A stretch of 59,257 bases of DNA from Mogibacterium sp. (GTDB lineage Bacteria > Bacillota > Clostridia > Peptostreptococcales > Anaerovoracaceae): NCBI GenBank assembly GCA_017431685.1, contig JAFRKO010000024.1:1-59257 (forward strand), written 5' to 3'. A program made the translations under genes and the position numbers. Below, piece by piece: positions 54,160 through 59,257 of the stretch (within the stretch, counting starts at the first letter, position 1; each line of letters starts with the position of its first letter). The notes below the pieces were generated by a model. It saw nothing but the letters and a program-made list of their open reading frames with translations. It was not told the origin of the DNA and did not search any database.

Positions 54160-55302
54160 ATGAGAGACAGATATATAGCGCTGATCCCGGCCTATGAACC
54201 GGAGAAGAAGGTGACAGGCCTGGCAGCTGAACTGAAAAAAAGAGGCTTTGATATAGTCGTGGTCGATGACGGCAGCGGCTCTGAGTATAAAGACATCTTT
54301 GATGAGCTTTCGCAGCAGGCGGTAGTGCTTACACATGCACAAAACCGCGGCAAAGGGGCAGCAATAAAGACAGGCCTGAATTACATCAATAAATATATGG
54401 CCTACACTGAATCTGTACTGACTGAATCGGGTCCGGAGGCGGTCTCGGGAAGAGATGCGGTCATCGTGACCGTGGATGCAGACGGACAGCATCTTCCTGA
54501 TGATGTCCGCAGAGTAGCAGATATATCCGCTCAGAGACGGGACGCGCTGGTCCTCGGCAGCAGGGCGCTCGAGGGAGAAATACCCGCGAGAAGCAGATTC
54601 GGAAACACGGTTACAAGACATGTTTACAGCGCAGCAACAGGGGTACATGTGCATGACACACAGACAGGCCTCAGGGCCTTCCACCGCAGCATGATACCAA
54701 AGCTCCTCGGGATCGAGGGCGACCGATACGAGTACGAGATCAACATGCTGATGCAGCTCGCGGCGGATGGTGTGCCTATTATCGAAGAGAGGATAGAGAC
54801 AGTCTATGAAGACAACAACAGCGGATCACACTTCCGGACTCTGCGTGATTCATTCAGAGTATATAAGGAGATACTGAAGTTCTCGGCTTCATCGCTCGCT
54901 AGCTTTGCGATCGACTACTGCATGTACGCACTGCTCCTTGCAGTGACAGGAACTGCGGGCATTGCAAACAGCCTGATCATATCCAATATAGGAGCGAGGC
55001 TTGTGAGCGGCACGGCCAATTATACGATGAATAAAAGGCTGGTATTCAAAAGCAGAACCGGCTTTGCAAAGTCAGCCGCGCAGTATATCGCGCTGGCAGC
55101 CTGCATACTCGCAGGCAACACTATAGTCCTGAGTACGCTGGCAGGAACACTGGGCATAAACAGATTCGCTGCCAAACTGATCACAGAAGTCATATTCTTT
55201 GCGATCAGCTGGACAGTACAGAAGTATGTGATCTTTTTCAGAGAAGAATGCGATGATGCCGGGGCGGAGAAGGCTCCGGAACTCAGAACGCAGGAGAGAT
55301 AA
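54160..55302 (+). CDS. GT2 glycosyltransferase fused to a GtrA membrane domain
   Basis: A 380-residue protein. Residues 1-235 are a family 2 glycosyltransferase of the dolichyl-phosphate-mannose-synthase type (VVVDDGSGS, NRGKGAAIKTGL, VTVDADGQHLPDD as DxD region, LGSRALEGEIPARSRFGN, DTQTGLRAF). Residues 243-370 form a four-span GtrA domain (FAIDYCMYALLL ... NYTMNKRLVFKSR). Together they would load a sugar on a polyprenyl phosphate and flip or present it outside. AAGGAGTGCAGC precedes ATG. It fits the envelope-polymer theme of its neighbours. Confidence 0.9.
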   Translation: MRDRYIALIPAYEPEKKVTGLAAELKKRGFDIVVVDDGSGSEYKDIFDELSQQAVVLTHAQNRGKGAAIKTGLNYINKYMAYTESVLTESGPEAVSGRDAVIVTVDADGQHLPDDVRRVADISAQRRDALVLGSRALEGEIPARSRFGNTVTRHVYSAATGVHVHDTQTGLRAFHRSMIPKLLGIEGDRYEYEINMLMQLAADGVPIIEERIETVYEDNNSGSHFRTLRDSFRVYKEILKFSASSLASFAIDYCMYALLLAVTGTAGIANSLIISNIGARLVSGTANYTMNKRLVFKSRTGFAKSAAQYIALAACILAGNTIVLSTLAGTLGINRFAAKLITEVIFFAISWTVQKYVIFFREECDDAGAEKAPELRTQER

Positions 55303-55341
55303 GCAGACATAAGGACAGCTCCTCGGAAAGGAGGACATGAA

Positions 55342-56511
55342 ATGATAAAAAAACACAGAGCACTCATAGCATACATGCTTGTGCTGGCAGTGTTTACAAC
55401 ATATGTTGTGATGGACACGTTCGTCATAACCAGAGTCTATGGCGAAGCTTCGGGCGACGGCACTGAAGCGGCGCTGCAGATAGAAAACAAAGATGATAAC
55501 TCAGATCAGGATGATGGCAGCGTCAACGATCAGAATGATGAGGGCAGCGCCGCAGACAGCACAGAAAGCAGCAGCGGACACGGCCCTGACGGTGCTCATA
55601 GCAGTGGAAAGGGCAATCGCCCATCCGGCGGACCGGGACACGGCGGAAAACACAAACGGTCGAAGAGCAGCTCCGGGAGTTCTTCCGCGGAAAGCAGTCA
55701 GGACAGTTCATCAGGCAGCAGCTTTTCGGAAAACAGTGCTGCAGATTCTTCGGACGTAAGTATCAGCAATGAAAGCACAGCCGACAGCTACAGTGATGAC
55801 CATATTTCGATCAGGCTGAAAGAGTATACGGTCAGCGGTACTGTGGTGCACGTCGCTGAAGTAAAGGCTGATTCGGCAGATTATCTGAAGACAGCTTTCG
55901 CGCAGGGCTCATACGGAAAAAATGTCACAGCGGCTACATCTGACATAGCCGGAAGCGTGAACGCTTTACTGGCTATCAACGGAGATTACTACGGAGCGCA
56001 GGAAAAGGGCTACGTCATAAGAAACGGCGAGCTCTACAGAGACACTGCGGTACAGGGACGCGAGGATCTGGTCATTTATAAAGACGGATCGTTCGGCATA
56101 ATCAATGAAAGCGAAGTTACTGCTGAGCAGCTGATCGCACAGGGGGCGGTCCAGACTATGTCGTTCGGACCAGCTCTGGTAGAACACGGAAGCGTCTCTG
56201 TTGACTCAGACGACGAAGTCGGCCGCGCAATGTCGAGCAATCCGCGTACGGCGATAGGAATAAAAGCAGACGGAACATATATCTTCATGGTTTCTGACGG
56301 CAGAACTGATGAGAGCGAAGGCTTATCACTCCTTCAGCTCGCAGAGTTCATGAAAAGCCTCGGCGCCGAGACCGCATATAATCTTGACGGAGGAGGATCG
56401 TCGACCATGGTATTCCGGGGAAGCGTTGTGAATACTCCGACAGGAGGAGGCTTTGGCAACGGAAGCGGAAGCGAAAGGAAGGTGAGTGACATTGTATACA
56501 TCGGCTATTAA
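55342..56511 (+). CDS. phosphodiester glycosidase (NAGPA) family surface protein
   Basis: A 389-residue protein with an N-terminal membrane anchor (8-28), a long Ser/Gly/Asp-rich low-complexity linker (about 40-155) and a NAGPA domain (about 165-389) with ALLAINGDYYG, NPRTAIGIKADGTYIFMVSDGR and NLDGGGSSTMVF. The family cleaves GlcNAc-1-phosphodiester bonds; bacterial members act on cell-wall or exopolymer glycans. GGAAAGGAGGACATGAA precedes ATG. Its last 26 bases overlap the next gene. The linker suggests that the domain reaches through the cell wall. Confidence 0.9.
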   Translation: MIKKHRALIAYMLVLAVFTTYVVMDTFVITRVYGEASGDGTEAALQIENKDDNSDQDDGSVNDQNDEGSAADSTESSSGHGPDGAHSSGKGNRPSGGPGHGGKHKRSKSSSGSSSAESSQDSSSGSSFSENSAADSSDVSISNESTADSYSDDHISIRLKEYTVSGTVVHVAEVKADSADYLKTAFAQGSYGKNVTAATSDIAGSVNALLAINGDYYGAQEKGYVIRNGELYRDTAVQGREDLVIYKDGSFGIINESEVTAEQLIAQGAVQTMSFGPALVEHGSVSVDSDDEVGRAMSSNPRTAIGIKADGTYIFMVSDGRTDESEGLSLLQLAEFMKSLGAETAYNLDGGGSSTMVFRGSVVNTPTGGGFGNGSGSERKVSDIVYIGY

Positions 56512-56947
56512 AACAGGAATGAAATATCTTGCCGCATCTATCGTGATCGCGGCAGCGGCAGCGGTATACGGGCTGTTCGGCCACGGGGTCTACTCATATT
56601 TCATGACATACGCATTCATGATACCTCTGCTGTGCGGCGCGCTGCCGCATCTGGCAATGGCTCTGAAGGCGGCAGGAACCCGGGAAGAAAACACCGTCAA
56701 TGACGGGGATGAGCAGACGGGAAAGGAACAGTCTGCTGCAGCAAAGATTTTTAACGCAAAAGACATGCAGCTGGCTTTCATAGCGACACTGACAGCAGGA
56801 AGCCTGCTGAAAGGTGCTCTCGATATATACGGCACTACCAACAGGCTGCTTATAGCATATCCTGTCATAGCTGTTCTGATCATGGCTGCACTGATGGCAA
56901 TGATGATACGCAGCGGTGACTGCAGCCGGATAATGAAAAACAAATAA
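56486..56947 (+). CDS. four-span membrane protein, unknown
   Basis: A 153-residue polytopic protein with about four membrane spans and a charged middle loop (TREENTVNDGDEQTGKEQ). No family is recognised with confidence. The start is probably GTG 56486, with GAAAGGAAGG just upstream inside the end of the NAGPA gene, so the two are coupled. It is the last gene of the envelope run, and a strong terminator follows. Confidence 0.75.
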   Translation: MTLYTSAIKTGMKYLAASIVIAAAAAVYGLFGHGVYSYFMTYAFMIPLLCGALPHLAMALKAAGTREENTVNDGDEQTGKEQSAAAKIFNAKDMQLAFIATLTAGSLLKGALDIYGTTNRLLIAYPVIAVLIMAALMAMMIRSGDCSRIMKNK

Positions 56948-56970
56948 AAACATAATATATATGCAATAAA

Positions 56971-57010
56971 AAAACTGCCTTGTGTGTATACACAGTGAAG
57001 GCAGTTTTTA
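56971..57010 (+). terminator. terminator of the envelope gene run
   Basis: AAAACTGCCTT (56971-56981) pairs with AAGGCAGTTTT (56998-57008); an inner TGTGTATACACA palindrome extends the structure. T-runs on both strands. Confidence 0.92.
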
Positions 57011-57065
57011 TAATATTAGAAAACCGGGGGATGATCCCGGAAGCGAACGAAAAGGAGGTTCTGCT

Positions 57066-57593
57066 ATGAAAAGAAAAATGAATATCGTTCTGGCACTTTT
57101 CACCGCACTTGCGCTGGTGATGACAATGGGAGTTTCGGTATTTGCGGCAGGTATCAGCAGCAATGATGCGGCTTTGAAGAAAGCACTCAAGAATGCCGGC
57201 CTGAAGAAATCCCAGGTACAGTTTATCGACACAGAATACGACAGCGAAGACGGTATATATGAAGTGGAGTTCACGAAGAAATCGAACGGCAGGGAATACG
57301 ATTATGAGATAGCCGCTGACACAGGCAAGATCGTAAAGAAGTCTGTAGATTATCGTTATAAAAGAAATTCTTCGCATAAGAAGATCGGCAAAACAGCCGC
57401 AAGGAAGAAAGTTGCCAAGTTCTCAGGCATAAGCTATAAGATTATCAAAAAAGGTACCTGCTACTATGAATATGATGATGGAAGAGGTATCTATGAAGTA
57501 AAGTTCGAAAAGGGCAGCCGCGTATATGAGTATGACGTGCTGGCTCCGACGGGAAAAATCGTCGAATATGAGTGGAAGGTTATAGGCTACTAA
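57066..57593 (+). CDS. secreted protein with two PepSY domains
   Basis: A 175-residue exported protein with a signal peptide (MKRKMNIVLALFTALALVMTMGVSVFAAG) and two PepSY-type repeats, each ending in a YEVEF/YEVKF plus YEYD(V/I) core and a TGKIV turn (about 45-95 and 120-172). PepSY domains are often inhibitory or binding modules of exported proteins. AAAGGAGGTTCTGCT precedes ATG 57066; upstream in-frame starts run through the terminator and are rejected. It lies 19 bases before an ECF sigma factor gene whose anti-sigma partner also ends in a PepSY domain, so the three are probably one system. Confidence 0.85.
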   Translation: MKRKMNIVLALFTALALVMTMGVSVFAAGISSNDAALKKALKNAGLKKSQVQFIDTEYDSEDGIYEVEFTKKSNGREYDYEIAADTGKIVKKSVDYRYKRNSSHKKIGKTAARKKVAKFSGISYKIIKKGTCYYEYDDGRGIYEVKFEKGSRVYEYDVLAPTGKIVEYEWKVIGY

Positions 57594-57612
57594 AAAGGAA
57601 ATATTTCAGAAA

Positions 57613-58152
57613 ATGGCAGCGCTGCAGTTGGATGAAAACTTAATAATAAGGATGGCCTCAAATGACGGCGCAGCTTTCCGCGAACTGTACCAGCAGACAT
57701 CAGGCGTTGTATACGGATTCGCCATGTCAATACTGCGCAACAAACATGACGCAGAGGATGTGATGCATGACGCGTTCATAAAGATCTATACGAGCGCAGT
57801 CACGTACAGACCGTCAGGCAATCCTATGGCATGGATCCTGACTATTGTGAGGAATCTCTGCCTGAACAGGATACGCGCCGGGAAAGTATGCGAAGATCTG
57901 TCAGAATATGACAATCTGGCAGGAGCTTTGAACGACAGCGATGCCGTGATCGACAGGATGGTGCTTGAAACGGCAATGAATGTACTGGACGCCGAGGAGC
58001 GGCAGATAGTGGTTTTACATGCCATGACAGGATTCAGGCACAGGGAGATCGCGGAGATCCTCGATCTCCCTACAGGTACCATACTGTCAAAATATAACCG
58101 TGCATTAAAGAAGATGAGAAAAGAGATGGAAGCGAAAGGGGTGGAGAAATGA
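57613..58152 (+). CDS. RNA polymerase sigma factor, ECF type
   Basis: A 179-residue sigma-70 family factor with region 2 (LYQQTSGVVYGFAMSILRNKHDAEDVMHDAFIKIY) and region 4 with a helix-turn-helix (MTGFRHREIAEILDLPTGTILSKYNRALKKM) and no regions 1 or 3. AAAGGA lies about a dozen bases before ATG 57613; ATG 57652 is an alternative. It overlaps the anti-sigma gene by ATGA, the usual sigma/anti-sigma layout. Its likely targets include its own operon. Confidence 0.93.
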   Translation: MAALQLDENLIIRMASNDGAAFRELYQQTSGVVYGFAMSILRNKHDAEDVMHDAFIKIYTSAVTYRPSGNPMAWILTIVRNLCLNRIRAGKVCEDLSEYDNLAGALNDSDAVIDRMVLETAMNVLDAEERQIVVLHAMTGFRHREIAEILDLPTGTILSKYNRALKKMRKEMEAKGVEK

Positions 58153-59257
58153 TCGATAATAACGAGATCGAAAAAAGACTTGCCTCTGCGCTGAACGCAG
58201 CCGCCCCTGACATGCTTGACGAACTGATGGCGGAGCTGGATCTCAATGAAAAGCCGGAACCGTCAATGAGAGAAAAACTTGCTAATGAAGAGGGCGGGAG
58301 ATATAAAAAGGCTGCTGTCCGCAGCAGATCGTTCCGGGCTCTGATCAGCTGTGCCGCTGCATTCATACTGCTGGTAAGCGGTTTCACGGTGTGGAAAAAT
58401 ATCAATGAAAAAGTCCTTGCTGTTGTCGATCTGGATGTCAATCCGAGCATCGAGCTGTCGATCAACGGGAAGGAGCAGGTGGTCAAAGCAGCAGCGGTGA
58501 ATGATGACGGCAAAGATATATTAGACGGTATGGATCTCAGGGGCAGCGATATCAAAACTGCGTGCAATGCCATCGTGGGATCGATGCTGACAAAAGGCTA
58601 TCTGAATGATCATTCGAACTCCATACTTCTGTCTGTAAGTGCCGGCGATTCTGCAAAAGGCCACGAGATCGAAGAGCAGCTTTCAGGTTACATCAATTCC
58701 TATATGGACAATTCGGCAATAGCAGCAGCTGTTATGGGGCAGTATGTCGAGGATGATGACGAACTGAAGGAGTTCGCTGAAAAGAACGGGATCTCAACGG
58801 GCAAAGCGTGGCTGATAAGAAACCTGCTGGAGACCGGAGGAGCAAAGATGACGGAAGAATCCCTGCTTTCACTGTCAACACAGGAACTGATAGTGCTGGG
58901 GCAGGAAAGAAAAGCTTCCGGAGGTACAATGTACGGCGAGGCCAATACGGGCGAGTATATCGGATATGAAAACGCGCTTGCAGCCGCCCTCAGCCATGCC
59001 GGGCTTGACAGCTCACAGGTCAGCGATACTGAAGTTGAAATGGACTGCGAAAACGGAGTTATCATCTATGAGGTGGAATTCAGATCAGGCGGGCAGGAGT
59101 ATGAATATGATGTAGTCGCGTCGACAGGAGAGATATCCGGCTACGGGAAAGACATCGATGATGACGATGATGAAGATGATTGCGCTGACGACGATTATGA
59201 TGATGACGACGATGACGACGATGGAGATTACGATGATGACGACGATTATGCTGACGA
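58149..59257 (+). CDS. RsgI-like membrane anti-sigma factor with PepSY domain (partial)
   Basis: An open frame from ATG 58149 runs to the window edge (369 codons, no stop). The cytoplasmic N-terminus of about 60 residues is followed by one membrane span (residues 62-82) and a segment VLAVVDLDVNPSIELSINGKE, typical of the RsgI middle domain. A PepSY domain like those of the protein at 57066-57593 follows (about 262-335), then a tail made almost only of Asp with a few Glu, Tyr, Cys and Gly. The sigma factor stop overlaps its start. The Asp tail suggests cation (for example calcium) binding outside the cell. The 3' end is missing. Confidence 0.88.
   Translation, partial: MIDNNEIEKRLASALNAAAPDMLDELMAELDLNEKPEPSMREKLANEEGGRYKKAAVRSRSFRALISCAAAFILLVSGFTVWKNINEKVLAVVDLDVNPSIELSINGKEQVVKAAAVNDDGKDILDGMDLRGSDIKTACNAIVGSMLTKGYLNDHSNSILLSVSAGDSAKGHEIEEQLSGYINSYMDNSAIAAAVMGQYVEDDDELKEFAEKNGISTGKAWLIRNLLETGGAKMTEESLLSLSTQELIVLGQERKASGGTMYGEANTGEYIGYENALAAALSHAGLDSSQVSDTEVEMDCENGVIIYEVEFRSGGQEYEYDVVASTGEISGYGKDIDDDDDEDDCADDDYDDDDDDDDGDYDDDDDYAD

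Overview
The window looks like a chromosomal segment of a strictly anaerobic, low-to-middle GC Firmicute of the Clostridia type. The evidence is strong AGGAGG-type ribosome binding sites, rubredoxin, an NfnAB-type electron-bifurcating transhydrogenase pair, Pta, a ferredoxin-type thioredoxin reductase, an RsgI-like anti-sigma factor and many Clostridia-style lipoproteins. A family-level assignment (for example the Anaerovoracaceae / Clostridiales Family XIII area) is only a guess. No tRNA, rRNA, CRISPR array or prophage was seen. The left edge holds the last 35 codons of an IS transposase.

Layout. 0.5-4.7 kb: two surface proteins that share a C-terminal propeller-like domain, flanking a PanE-type reductase. 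4.9-20 kb: a VanZ-like membrane protein, then a nearly complete purine operon (purE-C-F-M-N-O-H-D-L), a CPBP protease, a cyclodeaminase-family folate enzyme and a LysR regulator. The purine set uses a separate PurO-type IMP cyclohydrolase plus an AICAR-transformylase-only PurH, and its PurF lacks the usual N-terminal cysteine nucleophile. Several intergenic gaps here hold long inverted repeats. 20-29 kb: an unlisted 28-residue ORF with promoter, RBS and terminator, then rubredoxin, nfnAB, coaBC (minus), pta, a six-copy 65-bp hairpin repeat array and a long-chain acyl-CoA ligase (minus).

29.2-40.9 kb is the most remarkable part: a co-directional block of two HypB-type GTPases, a thioredoxin-reductase-like flavoprotein without a recognisable NADPH site, an ATC-hydrolase family protein, an MFS transporter, a TM1266-family regulator, a structured-looking leader, a FecCD permease, an ABC ATPase fused to a second TM1266 domain, NifH-, NifD- and NifK-like proteins, and a substrate-binding lipoprotein, closed by a terminator. 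It is not a nitrogen-fixation cluster. It looks like an uncharacterised nitrogenase-like reductase with its own metallo-ligand or tetrapyrrole importer and possible nickel handling.

41-59 kb: a class 3 lipase lipoprotein, uvrB and uvrA, a two-component system, and a cell-envelope module (VTC-type polyphosphate polymerase, DUF4956 protein, Cthe_2159-like beta-helix lipoprotein, GT2-GtrA glycosyltransferase, NAGPA phosphodiester glycosidase). Two promoters in this module carry similar phased repeats that could be sites for the adjacent response regulator. The window ends with a PepSY protein, an ECF-type sigma factor and a truncated RsgI/PepSY anti-sigma factor that runs off the edge.
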